A stretch of 64,000 bases of DNA. It comes from Streptomyces sp. TBY4 (lineage in GTDB: Bacteria > Actinomycetota > Actinomycetes > Streptomycetales > Streptomycetaceae). Made by a program: the position numbers and the translations under genes. A model generated the notes under the pieces. It had not been told where the DNA came from. It ran no database searches and saw only the letters and a program-made list of their open reading frames with translations. Below are positions 34,075 through 43,287 of this stretch, piece by piece; position 1 is the stretch's first letter; each line of letters begins with the position of its first letter. The DNA lies in NCBI RefSeq assembly GCF_024213195.1, contig NZ_JANAVF010000015.1:163154-227153 (forward strand), written 5' to 3'.

Positions 34075-34869
34075 TCAGCCCCGGCCGCGCACCAGCGTGA
34101 ACACCGCGCCCTCCGGGTCGGTGACCACCGCCAGCCGGCCGCTCAGGCCCTCGCGCGGCGGCTGGACGATCCCGCCGCCGAGCCGCAGCACCCGGGCGGC
34201 GGCCGCGTCGGTGTCCTCCACCTCGAAGTACGTCATCCAGTGCGGCCCCCGGTCGTGCGGCAGGGAGCGGCCGACCCCGTGCACCGCCGCCACCGGGTGG
34301 CCCCGCAGGGACAGCGTGAGGTAGTCGAAGTCGTCGCCGGCATCGCCCGTGCCGGCGTGCGCCCGGGCCTCGTGGCCGAAGACGTGCTCGTAGAACTTCC
34401 CGACCGTGGAGGTGTCCTGCGTGACCAGCTCGTGCCACACCGGGGTGCCGGGCCCGCCGGCGAGCGGGGTGCCCAGGTGGGCCGACGCCTGCCAGAGTCC
34501 GAAGATCGCGCCCAGCGGGTCCGAGCAGATCGCCACCCGTCCCGCGACCCCGGCGTCGAGCGGGCCCACCGCGACGGTGCCCCCGCAGGAGCGGACGGAT
34601 TCGGCCGTCGCGTCGGCGTCGTCGGTGGCGAGGTACGTGGTCCAGGCCACCGGGAGCTGGCGGTCCGGCGGCATCTCGCCGATGCCGGCCACCTCCCGCC
34701 CGCCGAGCATGGCCCGGACGTACGGGCCCAGCTGCTCGGGGCCGGGCTCGTACTCCCAGCCGAACAGGTCGGCGTAGAACTCCTCGGTGCTCCCGAGGCC
34801 GTGCACCATCAGGCTCGCCCAGCACGGCGTGCCGGGCGTGCGCCGCGTTGCTTCCGATGCCTCGGTCAT
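34075..34869 (-). CDS. VOC-superfamily (glyoxalase-like) two-domain protein
   Basis: Start ATG at 34869 (MTEASEATRRTPG) with GGAGGAG upstream gives 264 residues. Two VOC halves are present: PCWASLMVHGLGSTEEFYADLFGWEYEPG to about 130, and PVWHELVTQDTSTVGKFYEHVFGHEA to 260, each with the beta-alpha-beta-beta-beta order and DPLGA or DPEGAVFTL at the end. Such tandem VOC proteins include metal-dependent glyoxalases, dioxygenases and antibiotic-binding or resistance proteins; ligand residues are not enough to choose one. It converges with the kinase-MFS gene. Confidence 0.85.
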   Translation of the reverse strand: MTEASEATRRTPGTPCWASLMVHGLGSTEEFYADLFGWEYEPGPEQLGPYVRAMLGGREVAGIGEMPPDRQLPVAWTTYLATDDADATAESVRSCGGTVAVGPLDAGVAGRVAICSDPLGAIFGLWQASAHLGTPLAGGPGTPVWHELVTQDTSTVGKFYEHVFGHEARAHAGTGDAGDDFDYLTLSLRGHPVAAVHGVGRSLPHDRGPHWMTYFEVEDTDAAAARVLRLGGGIVQPPREGLSGRLAVVTDPEGAVFTLVRGRG

Positions 34870-35044
34870 GTCAGCCGTCTCCTCCGTCGTCACGCTCGTG
34901 ACCCTTCCCGGAGCTGATGCTTCCACTCCGGGGGGCCCGGCGCGCCCCGACCGGCCGGGTTTTCCGGGAGCCGGGCGAGATGACCGGAACAGTGCGGCCC
35001 GTCGATGTACATCGTGTTACGCGGGGTGTGGGGCGGGGAGCAAA

Positions 35045-35914
35045 ATGGCCCGCATGACTGCGAACACGACCCCCTTCCCGCTCGTCTCCGCCGCCGATCT
35101 GAAGGAGGAGCTGGCCGGCCCGCGGCCGCCGGTGCTCCTGGACGTCCGCTGGCAGCTCGGCGGCCCGAACCTGCGGCCCGAGTACGAGGCCGGACACCTC
35201 CCGAACGCGGTCTACGTCGACCTCGACGCGGAACTGGCAGGCCCGGCGGGCTCCGGCGGCCGGCACCCGCTGCCGGATCCCGAGGAGTTCGGGGCGGTGA
35301 TGCGGCGGGCCGGGGTCTCCTCGGACGCGCCGGTGGTCGTGTACGACGGCGGCCTGGGCTGGGCGGCGGCCCGCGCGTGGTGGCTGCTGCGCTGGACGGG
35401 TCACCCGCGCGTGCGGGTCCTGGACGGGGGACTGGCCGCGTGGAAGGCCGGTGACGGTCCGCTGTCGGCCGAGGTCACTCCTGTGAGCGAGGGCGATTTC
35501 AAGCCAAATCCGGGTGCCGTCGGACTGCTGGACGCGGACGGAGCGGCGGCGCTGGCCCGGACGGGTGTGCTGCTGGACGCACGCGCGGGCGAGCGGTACC
35601 GGGGCGAGGTCGAGCCGATCGATCCGGTCGGGGGCCACATCCCGGGAGCGCTGTCGGCGCCGACCACGGAGAACACGGGACCCGAGGGCCTGCTCCTGGA
35701 CCGCGACGCCCTGCGGGCCCGCTTCGAGGGCCTGGGCGTGCACGCCGGCGCCGACACCCCGGTCGGGGTCTACTGCGGCTCGGGCGTCTCGGGCGCCCAC
35801 GAGGTCCTGGCGCTGGCGGCGGCGGGCATCCCGGCCGCGCTGTACGCGGGCAGCTGGTCGGAATGGTCCGCGGACCCGTCGCGCGAGGTGGCGGTCGGCG
35901 AGCTGCCGGGCTAG
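35045..35914 (+). CDS. two-domain rhodanese (thiosulfate/3-mercaptopyruvate sulfurtransferase)
   Basis: The 289-residue protein has an inactive N-terminal rhodanese (LLDVRWQLGGPNLRPEYEAGHLPNAVYVDLD) and an active C-terminal one with the catalytic Cys in YCGSGVSGAH (about residue 245). The CGSGVSG loop is usual in SseA/CysA-type sulfurtransferases. It moves sulfur from mercaptopyruvate or thiosulfate to acceptors such as cyanide or thiols. Start ATG at 35045 lies four bases after GGGGAG; the ATG at 35054 is a possible alternative. Followed by a bidirectional hairpin. Confidence 0.92.
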   Translation: MARMTANTTPFPLVSAADLKEELAGPRPPVLLDVRWQLGGPNLRPEYEAGHLPNAVYVDLDAELAGPAGSGGRHPLPDPEEFGAVMRRAGVSSDAPVVVYDGGLGWAAARAWWLLRWTGHPRVRVLDGGLAAWKAGDGPLSAEVTPVSEGDFKPNPGAVGLLDADGAAALARTGVLLDARAGERYRGEVEPIDPVGGHIPGALSAPTTENTGPEGLLLDRDALRARFEGLGVHAGADTPVGVYCGSGVSGAHEVLALAAAGIPAALYAGSWSEWSADPSREVAVGELPG

Positions 35915-35953
35915 GGCCCCGGCCGGCCCCGGCTTGGCTTTCTATCCGGGCCC

Positions 35954-35986
35954 GGTCCCCGACGGCGGCCTCCGCCGCCGGGGACC
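35954..35986. terminator. bidirectional hairpin between sulfurtransferase and sepH
   Basis: GGTCCCCG-A-CGGCGG pairs across CCTC with CGCCG-C-CGGGGACC. It separates the two converging genes. Confidence 0.75.
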
Positions 35987-36000
35987 GGACCCGGTCCGTG

Positions 36001-37017
36001 CTACTCCTGCTTCTTGCGGCGGGTGCCGAAGACGATCTCGTCCCAGCTCGGCACCGCCGCGCGGCGGCCCGGGCGGACCCCGTCGGCCTCCGCCTGCCGG
36101 TCGGTCGTGCCCGTCAGCCGGTCCCGGTGTCCCGCGACCGTGCGCGGCATCAGCACGTCCGCGTACGCGGAGCCCGCACCGGCCGAGGCCGAAGCGGCGG
36201 GCGGCTCCTCCACCTCCGGCTCCGTCACCGGCTCCGGAACCACCATGTCGCCGCGGAAGCTCGGGACCGCCTCCAGCAGGGCCGTCAGCGTGTCCCGTTC
36301 CTCCTCGGGCTCCGGCTCCGGCGCCGGAACGGGAGCGGTGGGCCGTTCCATCTGGCGGTCGAGCGCCCGGTCCAGCGGCCGGTCGCGCGGCAGCCGGGCG
36401 ATCCTCGGCACGAACGGGAAGCTCGGCTCCGGGGTCGCCGGAAGGTCGTCCGACTCCCCGATCAGCGAGCGGGCCTCGTCGTCGACGGCCACGACCAGCC
36501 GGCGCGGCGGGTCGTACGTCCAGCTCGCCGAGTGCGGTTCGCCCGCGACCCGGTAGACCAGCAGGACCTCCCAGGTGCCGTCGTCGCGGCGCCAGGAGTC
36601 CCACTGGACGGATTCCTTCTCGGCCCCGCGGAGCGAGAGCCTCTCCTGCACGGCCTCGCCGAGCTGGGGACCGGTGTTCTCACCGGGCCGGCGCACGGGG
36701 GTCTTGCGGGCCCGCTCCGCCATGAACGCGCGCTCGGCGAGCACGGGGCCCTCGAAGCGGCGTACGCGGTCGACGGGGATGCCGGCGAGCTGCGCGACCT
36801 CCTCAGCGGAGGCACCGGCCCGTATGCGGGCCTGGATGTCGCGGGGGCGGAGGTGGCTCTCCACCTCGATCTCGATCTGGTTCAGGCGCGCACGGTCGTT
36901 GCGCACGGCAGCCCGGAGACGCTCGTCGATCGGAAGCGTGTACTCCGTGCTGTCCGCAGCCTTGAGCACCAGTCGTGTGCCGTCATTTGAGACGGCCACG
37001 ACACGCAGTTCGGGCAT
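36001..37017 (-). CDS. sepH: SepH, FtsZ-binding cell-division protein (DUF3071)
   Basis: The 338-residue protein starts MPELRVVAVSNDGTRLVLKAADSTEYTLPID. The conserved N-terminal DUF3071 with an HTH-like segment (LRPRDIQARIRAGASAEEVAQLAGIPVDRVRRFEGPVLAER) spans about residues 1-190 and includes WDSWRRDDGTWEVLLVYRVA. The C-terminal half is acidic and Pro/Glu-rich and ends RRAAVPSWDEIVFGTRRKKQE, where PSWDEIVFGTR is the conserved tail. SepH stimulates FtsZ assembly and bundling in actinobacteria. GGGAGG lies seven bases before the ATG at 37017. Confidence 0.95.
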   Translation of the reverse strand: MPELRVVAVSNDGTRLVLKAADSTEYTLPIDERLRAAVRNDRARLNQIEIEVESHLRPRDIQARIRAGASAEEVAQLAGIPVDRVRRFEGPVLAERAFMAERARKTPVRRPGENTGPQLGEAVQERLSLRGAEKESVQWDSWRRDDGTWEVLLVYRVAGEPHSASWTYDPPRRLVVAVDDEARSLIGESDDLPATPEPSFPFVPRIARLPRDRPLDRALDRQMERPTAPVPAPEPEPEEERDTLTALLEAVPSFRGDMVVPEPVTEPEVEEPPAASASAGAGSAYADVLMPRTVAGHRDRLTGTTDRQAEADGVRPGRRAAVPSWDEIVFGTRRKKQE

Positions 37018-37519
37018 GGGGACCTCCCGGGTGGTGCCTGCCGACGTCACGTGCGTCGCTGCTTCCGCTAGTCGAGTGTGGCCTGCCCGGGTGCAGCCTG
37101 CCACTACCTTGCCGAGTTAAACCGGCGTGTCGGGCATGCGCCCTTGATCGCTGTTATGGCACGGTTACCTGTTGGGCACGCACAGTGACCGAACGATTAC
37201 TGTGCGCAGCAGGATCCCGTGCAATACCGCGGCATCACCGGTCTCGAGTGCCGTTTTTCCATCAGCCGGCCCCCTCTCCCGAGTCCGGACATCCGTAAGG
37301 AAGGACGGCCCCAGGGCTCGCCACAGTACTCCATTCGGGCCACCTGGGTGGACCGCCGCGCCGCCGAACTTGTCCCGGACGGCGGGAGTTGGGCTGCCCG
37401 GGATCGGGTCCACATCCGGCCGGACCTGCGCGTGCGCCCGTTTTCGGGTGTCTTGCTTCACACAATCCCCGGAAACGGAACTATCCGTTTCGCTGATCTG
37501 TCAGTAACGGGAGAAGGCG
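37018..37519. promoter_or_regulatory. 502-bp intergenic region between sepH and a membrane protein
   Basis: The left part should hold the sepH promoter. Two inverted repeats stand out: CGCACAGT (37179-37186) with ACTGTGCG (37199-37206), loop 12, and GAAACGGA-ACTA-TCCGTTTC (37472-37491), 28 bp before the downstream start. The second is a near-ideal operator or leader hairpin. No gene supported. Confidence 0.5.
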
Positions 37520-38389
37520 TTGGAGCGCAAGGGGCAGGACACGCAGGGGATGGCGATGGGTCAGAAGACGTTGCTGGACATCGAGCCGGGGCGGGAGAAG
37601 GAGAAGAAGAAGCTCGACCTGAGCGCGGCTCAGGTCGCGGGTTCCTCCCTCGCCACGGTGGCGGCGGCCCTGCTCGCCTCGCAGATGGGCGTCTACGGGA
37701 CCATCCTCGGCGCCGGCGTGGTGAGCGTGGTGGCCACCGCGGGCGGCCCCGTCATCCAGCACTTCTTCCGCCGCACCGGCGACCAGCTCCGCGAGACCGC
37801 CCGGCCGAAGGCCCGTCAGGTCCCGGTGGAGGAGCCCCTGGAGGGATGGGGGCCGGAGGGGACGATGATGCTGGGCCAGGTCGCGCCCCCGCCGCCTCCG
37901 CCCCTCGACGAGGAGTTCGGCGAGCCCACCGTGCACGGCAGCCGCGGACGGGGCTGGAAGCGCACGGCCGTGGCCTCGGCCGCCGTCTTCGCCCTGTCGA
38001 TCGGCGGCATCGCCACTTACGAGGCGATCTCCGGGAACGCGGTCAGCTCGGGGGACACCACCACCTGGGGCGGTACGGCCCGCAACGCGAGCGACAGCAA
38101 GCCGCGTCAGGAGCAGGGCCCCGGCACCGGCGAGAAGGGCGGGAAGACCCCGGACGCGGGGAACTCGCCGAGCCCCTCGCACCCGAAGGAGAGCCCGAGC
38201 CCCGATGCCGACCGGAGCCCCTCGCCCTCCCACTCCCCGTCCCCGCAGTCCTCGCCGTCACCGTCCGCGTCCCCCGAGGCCTCGCCGAGCCCGTCCCCCG
38301 ACGGGTCGCCCAGCCCCGGCGCGACACCGGGAGGCGGCAAGGCGACCCCGGGCGGGGGCGGCTCCGTGAAGGAGTCGCCCGCCCCCTGA
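37520..38389 (+). CDS. two-helix membrane protein with Ser/Pro-rich extracellular tail, unknown function
   Basis: With the TTG at 37520 (GGGAGAAGG nearby) the product is 289 residues; ATGs at 37550 and 37556 would remove 10-12. It has a Lys/Glu-rich start (REKEKKKLDLS), a hydrophobic segment at about 42-77 (LATVAAALLASQMGVYGTILGAGVVSVVATAGG), a Pro-rich loop (APPPPPPLDEEFGE), a second helix near 152-170 (VASAAVFALSIGGIATYEAI) and a tail of Ser-Pro repeats (SPSPSHSPSPQ). The family is known from Streptomyces only as hypothetical. The SP tail is typical of cell-wall-spanning linkers. Start uncertain. Confidence 0.68.
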   Translation: MERKGQDTQGMAMGQKTLLDIEPGREKEKKKLDLSAAQVAGSSLATVAAALLASQMGVYGTILGAGVVSVVATAGGPVIQHFFRRTGDQLRETARPKARQVPVEEPLEGWGPEGTMMLGQVAPPPPPPLDEEFGEPTVHGSRGRGWKRTAVASAAVFALSIGGIATYEAISGNAVSSGDTTTWGGTARNASDSKPRQEQGPGTGEKGGKTPDAGNSPSPSHPKESPSPDADRSPSPSHSPSPQSSPSPSASPEASPSPSPDGSPSPGATPGGGKATPGGGGSVKESPAP

Positions 38390-38417
38390 GCCCTTGGCCC
38401 GGCTCAGTCGCCCAGGC

Positions 38418-39752
38418 TCAGTCTCCCAAGACCCGCCGCAGGTAGTCGTTGCCGAAGACCCGGTCCGGGTCCAGTCGGTCCCGGAGCGCCGTGAACTCCC
38501 CGAAGCGCGGGTACACCCCGGCGAAGTACTCCGCGTCCCGGGTGTGCACCTTGCCCCAGTGCGGCCGCCCGCCGTACTCGGTGAAGATCCGCTCGGCGGC
38601 CGTGAAGTAGGCCTGGTACGGGGTGCCCTTGTACATGTGCACCGCGATGTAGGCGCTCTCGCGGCCCGAGGCCGTCGACAGGGTGATGTCGTCCGCCGGG
38701 GCCGTCCGCACCTCCACCGGGAAGCTGACGCGGAGGTCGGAGCGGTCCACCATGGCCTTCAGCTCCCGCAGCGCCTCGACGACGCGCTCGCGCGGGAGGG
38801 CGTACTCCATCTCCACGAACCGGACCCGGCGCGGGCTGGTGAACACCTTGTACGGGATGTCCGTGTAGGTGCGCGCCGACAGGGCGCGGCTCGCGATCCG
38901 GGCGATGGAGGGGATGGCCGCCGGGACGGCGCGGCCGAAGGAGTTGACGGCCTGGAAGAGGCCGTTGGACAGCAGCTCGTCCTCGACCCAGGCGGAGACC
39001 GCTCCGGGCGGGGCGGCCGGACCCTGGCTGCGGTTGTTGCGCTTGGTGTTGCAGTTGCCGGTGTGCGGGAACCAGTAGAACTCGAAGTGCTCGTTCTCCG
39101 CGTGGAGCTGGTCGAACTCGGCCGTCACCCGCTCGAAGGGCATCGGCTCCTCACGGGCGGTCAGGAAGAAGAGCGGCTCCACGGCGAAGGTGAGCGAGGT
39201 GACCACGCCGAGCGCCCCGATGCCGAGGCGGGCCGCCGCGAAGACGTCCGGATTCTCCTTCTCGGAGCAGGTCAGCAGCCGTCCGTCCGCCGTGACCAGC
39301 TCCAGACCGCGGATCTGCGCGGCGATGGAGGCCGAGTCGCGGCCGGTGCCGTGGGTGCCGGTGCTGGTGGCGCCCGAGACCGTCTGCTCCATGATGTCGC
39401 CCATGTTGGTGAGCGACAGGCCCTCCTTGGCGAGGGTCTGGTTGAGGTCCTTGAGGACCGTGCCCGCCGCCACCGTGACCGTGCCGGCTTCCCGGTCGAT
39501 GGACAGGATCCCGGCCAGCGCCTGCGGGCGGATCAGTACGCCGTCGGTCGCGGCGGCCGCGGTGAAGGAGTGGCCGGTGCCGACCGCCTTCACCTTCAGC
39601 CCGTCCCCGGCGGCCCGGCGGACCGCCTCCCGGAGCTCCCCGACCGAGGCCGGGGTGATCACGCGCGCGGGCGTGGCGCTGACGTTGCCCGCCCAGTTAT
39701 GCCACGCGGCGGTCCGTGTCCCGCTGCTGCCTGCTGTCCCCGTCGTCGCCAT
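38418..39752 (-). CDS. FAD-linked aldonolactone/alditol oxidase (D-arabinono-1,4-lactone oxidase family)
   Basis: The 444-residue enzyme has a PCMH-type FAD domain: VKAVGTGHSFTAAAAT (His expected to hold FAD covalently), TVTVAAGTVLKDLNQTLAKEG and STGTHGTG, then the ALO C-terminal domain with FEFYWFPHTGN and RPHWGKVHTRD, the family's HWGK motif. Relatives oxidise aldonolactones or alditols with O2, making H2O2. Its start overlaps the end of the upstream MFS gene by 56 bp, so the two are coupled. Known Streptomyces alditol oxidase is a close functional relative by family, but substrate is not shown here. Confidence 0.9.
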   Translation of the reverse strand: MATTGTAGSSGTRTAAWHNWAGNVSATPARVITPASVGELREAVRRAAGDGLKVKAVGTGHSFTAAAATDGVLIRPQALAGILSIDREAGTVTVAAGTVLKDLNQTLAKEGLSLTNMGDIMEQTVSGATSTGTHGTGRDSASIAAQIRGLELVTADGRLLTCSEKENPDVFAAARLGIGALGVVTSLTFAVEPLFFLTAREEPMPFERVTAEFDQLHAENEHFEFYWFPHTGNCNTKRNNRSQGPAAPPGAVSAWVEDELLSNGLFQAVNSFGRAVPAAIPSIARIASRALSARTYTDIPYKVFTSPRRVRFVEMEYALPRERVVEALRELKAMVDRSDLRVSFPVEVRTAPADDITLSTASGRESAYIAVHMYKGTPYQAYFTAAERIFTEYGGRPHWGKVHTRDAEYFAGVYPRFGEFTALRDRLDPDRVFGNDYLRRVLGD

Positions 39753-40959
39753 CGTTGGAAGGCTCCTCCCCTTGCGTCGGCCTCGTCAGCCGGCGGTAAC
39801 CCGCGAACGCAACCGCCGCCGCGGCGGCCCCCGCCGAGATGGAGACGACGTACCCGGTCCTCGCGCCGGCGGCGTCGATGACCCAGCCGGCCACGGAGGA
39901 CCCGAGCGCGACCCCGACCGCGAGGCCGGTGCCCGTCCAGGTCATCCCCTCGGTCAGCTTCGCGCGGGGGACGTGCGTCTCTATCAGGGCCATCGTGGTG
40001 ATCATCGTGGGAGCGATGGCGAGGCCCGAGACGAAGAGCGCCACGGCCAGAAACGGAAGGTTCCCGGCCAGTAGGAGGGGGATCATACTCACGGCCATCG
40101 CACATATGCCCAGCACCCACCTGGGTTCGGCCCGGCCCTTGAGGTGGAGCAGGCCGAAGACGATGCCGGCGAGGCAGGAGCCGACCGCCCAGACGGCGAG
40201 GATGAAGCTGGCCCAGGACTTGTGCCCCTGCTCCTCGGCGAAGGCGAGCGTGACCACGTCGATGGAGCCGAAGATGGCCCCGGTGGCCACGAAGGTGGCC
40301 ACCAGCACCTGGAGTCCGGGGGAGCGCAGCGCCGAGGTCCGGTCGGAGTCCTCGCCGCGCGGGTGCGGGGCGGGCTCGGTGGCGCGCTGCGCGGTCAGCC
40401 ACCACACGCCCACCAGCAGGCAGACCGCGGCGACCAGCGGGCCGGCCTCGGGGAACCAGGTGGTGGAGAGCCCGATGGCGACGATCGGCCCGAAGATGAA
40501 GCAGACCTCGTCCAGCACCGATTCCAGGGAGTACGCCGTGTGCAGTTCGCGCGGGGAGTCCCGGTAGATGGCCGTCCACCGGGCGCGGATCATCGCGCCC
40601 ACGCTGGGCACGCAGCCGGCGAGCGCCGTGAAGAGGAACAGGGTCCAGTCGGGCGTGTGGTTGGCCGCGCACAGCAGAAGCCCGGAGACGGCCAGGACCG
40701 CGAGCAGGCTGGCCGGGCGCAGGACGCGGCGCTGGCCGTACTGGTCGACCAGGCGGGAGACCTGCGGACCGATCACGGCGGCTGAGAGCGCGAGGGTGGC
40801 GGTGAGCGCTCCGGCCAGCGAGTAGCGGCCGGTGAGCTCGGAGATCATCGTCAGGATGCCGATGCCGACCATGGAGAGCGGCAGCCGGCCGATGAGGCCG
40901 GCCGCGCTGAAGCTGCGGCTCCCGGGAGCGGCGAAGATCGCGCGGTAGGGACTGGGCAA
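39697..40959 (-). CDS. MFS transporter coupled to the aldonolactone oxidase gene
   Basis: The 420-residue protein starts with TTG at 40959 (LPSPYRAIFAAPGSRSFSAAGLIGRLPLSMVGIG; GGAGG seven bases upstream). Twelve helices are predicted, with a motif-A-like segment SRLVDQYGQRRVLRPA and a PGLQVLVATFVATGAIFGSIDVVTLAF mid-region. Family relatives are called MFS transporters of unknown substrate; a sugar or sugar acid used by the neighbouring oxidase is possible. The 3' end overlaps the oxidase start by 56 bp. Confidence 0.88.
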   Translation of the reverse strand: MPSPYRAIFAAPGSRSFSAAGLIGRLPLSMVGIGILTMISELTGRYSLAGALTATLALSAAVIGPQVSRLVDQYGQRRVLRPASLLAVLAVSGLLLCAANHTPDWTLFLFTALAGCVPSVGAMIRARWTAIYRDSPRELHTAYSLESVLDEVCFIFGPIVAIGLSTTWFPEAGPLVAAVCLLVGVWWLTAQRATEPAPHPRGEDSDRTSALRSPGLQVLVATFVATGAIFGSIDVVTLAFAEEQGHKSWASFILAVWAVGSCLAGIVFGLLHLKGRAEPRWVLGICAMAVSMIPLLLAGNLPFLAVALFVSGLAIAPTMITTMALIETHVPRAKLTEGMTWTGTGLAVGVALGSSVAGWVIDAAGARTGYVVSISAGAAAAAVAFAGYRRLTRPTQGEEPSNDGDDGDSRQQRDTDRRVA

Positions 40960-41131
40960 GGGGTGCCCTCCGTAAGGGACGTCATTGGCCCATACAGGTT
41001 ACGGCCGCACACAAGCCGCCCGCGCGGGGAGGAACCGGACACCGGTCGGAGGGGTCCGTACCCCGGGCCGGGCGGTCTCGCGGGCCGGGCCTGTTTTCCG
41101 CGCGGCGGCGGTGGGTGGCAGGATTCGAGGC

Positions 41132-42325
41132 ATGTCCGACCAGCTCCGCGCCTCCGCCCCCGCCGCCCCCTCCGCCGCCGGCCCGGCCGAAGGCCCAGCC
41201 GCCCCCTACGACGCCCTCCTGCTGCTCTCCTTCGGCGGCCCCGAGGGGCCGGACGACGTCGTGCCGTTCCTGGAGAACGTCACGCGCGGGCGGGGCATCC
41301 CGCGCGAGCGGCTCAAGGAGGTCGGGCAGCACTACTTCGGCTTCGGCGGGGTCAGCCCGATCAACGGGCAGAACCGCGAGCTGCTGGACGCCCTGCGCAA
41401 GGAGTTCGCCGGGCACGGGCTGGACCTGCCGGTGTACTGGGGCAACCGCAACTGGGGCCCGTACCTGAACGACGTGATGCGCGAGATGGCCGCCGACGGG
41501 CGCCGCCGCATCGCGGTGCTCGCGACCAGCGCGTACGCCTCGTACTCGGGCTGCCGGCAGTACCGCGAGAACCTCGCCGACGCGCTCGCCCTGCTGGTCG
41601 AGGAGGGCACGGCAGAGGCGGACCTGCCGAAGGTCGACAAGCTGCGGCACTACTTCAACCACCCCGGCTTCGTGCAGCCCATGATCGACGGGGTGCTGGC
41701 CTCGCTGGCCGGGCTGCCCGAGGAGGTCCGCGCCGGGGCGCACCTGGCCTTCACCACGCACTCCATCCCGAACGCCGCCGCGGACGCCTCCGGACCGGTC
41801 GAGGAGCACACCACGGGCGGCGAGGGCGGTGCCTACGTCAAGCAGCACCTGGACGTGGCGAAGGTGATCGCCGACGCGGTCCGTGCGGAGACCGGCACCG
41901 AGCTGCCCTGGGAGCTCGTCTACCAGTCGCGCAGCGGCGCCCCGCACATCCCGTGGCTGGAGCCGGACATCTGCGACCACCTGGAGGCCCTGCACGCGGC
42001 GGGCGCCCCGGCGGTGGTCATGGTGCCGATCGGCTTCGTCTCGGACCACATGGAGGTGCTCTACGACCTCGACACGGAGGCGACGGCAAAGGCCGCCGAG
42101 CTGGGGCTGCCGATCGCCCGCTCCGCGACGGTCGGCGCCGACCCCCGGTTCGCGGCGGCGGTACGGGAGCTCGTGCTGGAGCGGGCCGCGGCGGAACGCG
42201 GGGAGTCCGTGGAGCGTTGCGCGCTCGGGCTGCTCGGAGCCAGCCAGGACCTGTGCGCGGTGGGCTGCTGCCCGGCCCGCGGGCCCCGGCCGGCGGCCGC
42301 GGGCGTGGACAGCCCCTACGCGTAG
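41132..42325 (+). CDS. hemH: coproporphyrin-type ferrochelatase
   Basis: The 397-residue enzyme begins MSDQLRASAPAAPSAAG. Conserved features are ALLLLSFGGPEGPDDV, FGGVSPINGQNRELLDAL, VYWGNRNWGPYL, TSAYASYSGCRQYREN, catalytic His in FTTHSIPN and Glu/Asp in FVSDHMEVLYDLD. A C-terminal Cys set (ERCALGLLGASQDLCAVGCCPA) fits the [2Fe-2S] ligand pattern of actinobacterial ferrochelatases. It inserts iron into coproporphyrin III in the coproporphyrin-dependent haem route (also called CpfC). It precedes the inositol-monophosphatase gene by 57 bp and probably shares its transcript. Confidence 0.95.
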   Translation: MSDQLRASAPAAPSAAGPAEGPAAPYDALLLLSFGGPEGPDDVVPFLENVTRGRGIPRERLKEVGQHYFGFGGVSPINGQNRELLDALRKEFAGHGLDLPVYWGNRNWGPYLNDVMREMAADGRRRIAVLATSAYASYSGCRQYRENLADALALLVEEGTAEADLPKVDKLRHYFNHPGFVQPMIDGVLASLAGLPEEVRAGAHLAFTTHSIPNAAADASGPVEEHTTGGEGGAYVKQHLDVAKVIADAVRAETGTELPWELVYQSRSGAPHIPWLEPDICDHLEALHAAGAPAVVMVPIGFVSDHMEVLYDLDTEATAKAAELGLPIARSATVGADPRFAAAVRELVLERAAAERGESVERCALGLLGASQDLCAVGCCPARGPRPAAAGVDSPYA

Positions 42326-42382
42326 CCGCGCGGTGTGCGCGGTGCAGTGAAGTCCGTACGAGTCGAGGAACGGGAGCCGGGC

Positions 42383-43186
42383 GTGATCTCCGAAGAGCTG
42401 AAGACCGAACTGCTGGACGTGGCCCTGGAGGCGGCCGGCCGGGCGGGGGCGCTGCTGAAGGACGGGCGGCCCGCCGACCTGGCGGTCGCCTCGACCAAGA
42501 CGAGCCCGATCGACGTGGTGACCGAGATGGACATCGCGGCGGAGAAGCTGATCACCGGCATCCTCGCGGAGCGGCGGCCCGAGGACGGGCTGCTGGGCGA
42601 GGAGGGCTCCGAATCGGCCGGCACCAGCGGCGTGCGGTGGGTCATCGACCCGCTGGACGGCACGGTGAACTACCTCTACGGGCTGCCCACCTGGGGCGTG
42701 TCGATCGCGGCCGAGTACCGCGGCGAGACGGTGGCCGGGGTGGTGGCGGCGCCGATGCGCGGGGAGACGTACCACGCGGTGCTGGGGCGCGGGGCCTGGC
42801 TGGGCGGGGTGCGCCTGGCCTGCCGGCCGGCCGCTCCCCTGGACCAGGCGCTGATCGGCACCGGTTTCGCGTACGTCCAGAGCCGGCGGGCCCACCAGGC
42901 CGACGTCGCGCAGCGGATCATCCCGCTGGTCCGGGACGTCCGGCGCGGTGGTTCGGCGGCGATCGACCTGTGCGACGTGGCCGCCGGACGGCTGGACGGG
43001 TACTGGGAGCGCGGGCTGAACCCCTGGGACCTGGCGGCGGGCGAGCTGATCGCGCGGGAGGCCGGCGCGGTGACGGGCGGCCGCCCCGGGGAGCCCGCCT
43101 CGGGCGAGCTCGCGCTGGCCGCGACCCCGGCCGTGTTCGCCTCGCTGCGGCCGCTGCTGGAGGAGGCCGGGGCCTGGCACGACTGA
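42383..43186 (+). CDS. inositol monophosphatase family protein
   Basis: GTG at 42383 (VISEELKTELLDVALEAAGRAG) with GGGAG upstream gives 267 residues. Motifs of the Mg-dependent phosphatase fold are present: TKTSPIDVVTEMDIAAEK, GEEGSE, WVIDPLDGTVNYLYGLP (metal-binding DPLDGT) and the later LNPWDLAAGELIAREAGAVTGG. These enzymes act on myo-inositol-1-phosphate, histidinol phosphate or related esters; inositol is needed in actinobacteria for mycothiol and phosphoinositides. A more upstream start at 42335 is possible. It lies between hemH and the small conserved protein. Confidence 0.9.
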   Translation: MISEELKTELLDVALEAAGRAGALLKDGRPADLAVASTKTSPIDVVTEMDIAAEKLITGILAERRPEDGLLGEEGSESAGTSGVRWVIDPLDGTVNYLYGLPTWGVSIAAEYRGETVAGVVAAPMRGETYHAVLGRGAWLGGVRLACRPAAPLDQALIGTGFAYVQSRRAHQADVAQRIIPLVRDVRRGGSAAIDLCDVAAGRLDGYWERGLNPWDLAAGELIAREAGAVTGGRPGEPASGELALAATPAVFASLRPLLEEAGAWHD

Positions 43187-43259
43187 GCGGGCCGCGGGAG
43201 ACGTGAAGGAACCCCGGCGGCCGGGTGGCGGCCTCCGGGGTCCGGGGGGGTGTGGGCGT

Positions 43260-43279
43260 ACCGGTGGCCGGCCACCGGT
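43260..43279. terminator. 20-bp perfect palindrome after the small protein gene
   Basis: ACCGGTGGCC followed by its exact reverse complement GGCCACCGGT. It lies nine bases beyond the stop of the 57-residue gene and 73 bp after the inositol-monophosphatase gene, so it can end both transcripts. Confidence 0.65.
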
Positions 43280-43287
43280 GACGGGAG

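Noticed and set aside
30998..34825. A 1275-codon minus-strand frame over the kinase-MFS gene
   Set aside because: Repetitive Gly/Arg/Asp composition without domains; it is the mirror of the coding frame.
36001..37104. Extended SepH start at 37104
   Set aside because: The ATG at 37017 has a near-perfect ribosome-binding site and the known SepH N-terminus MPELRVVAVS; the extension has neither.
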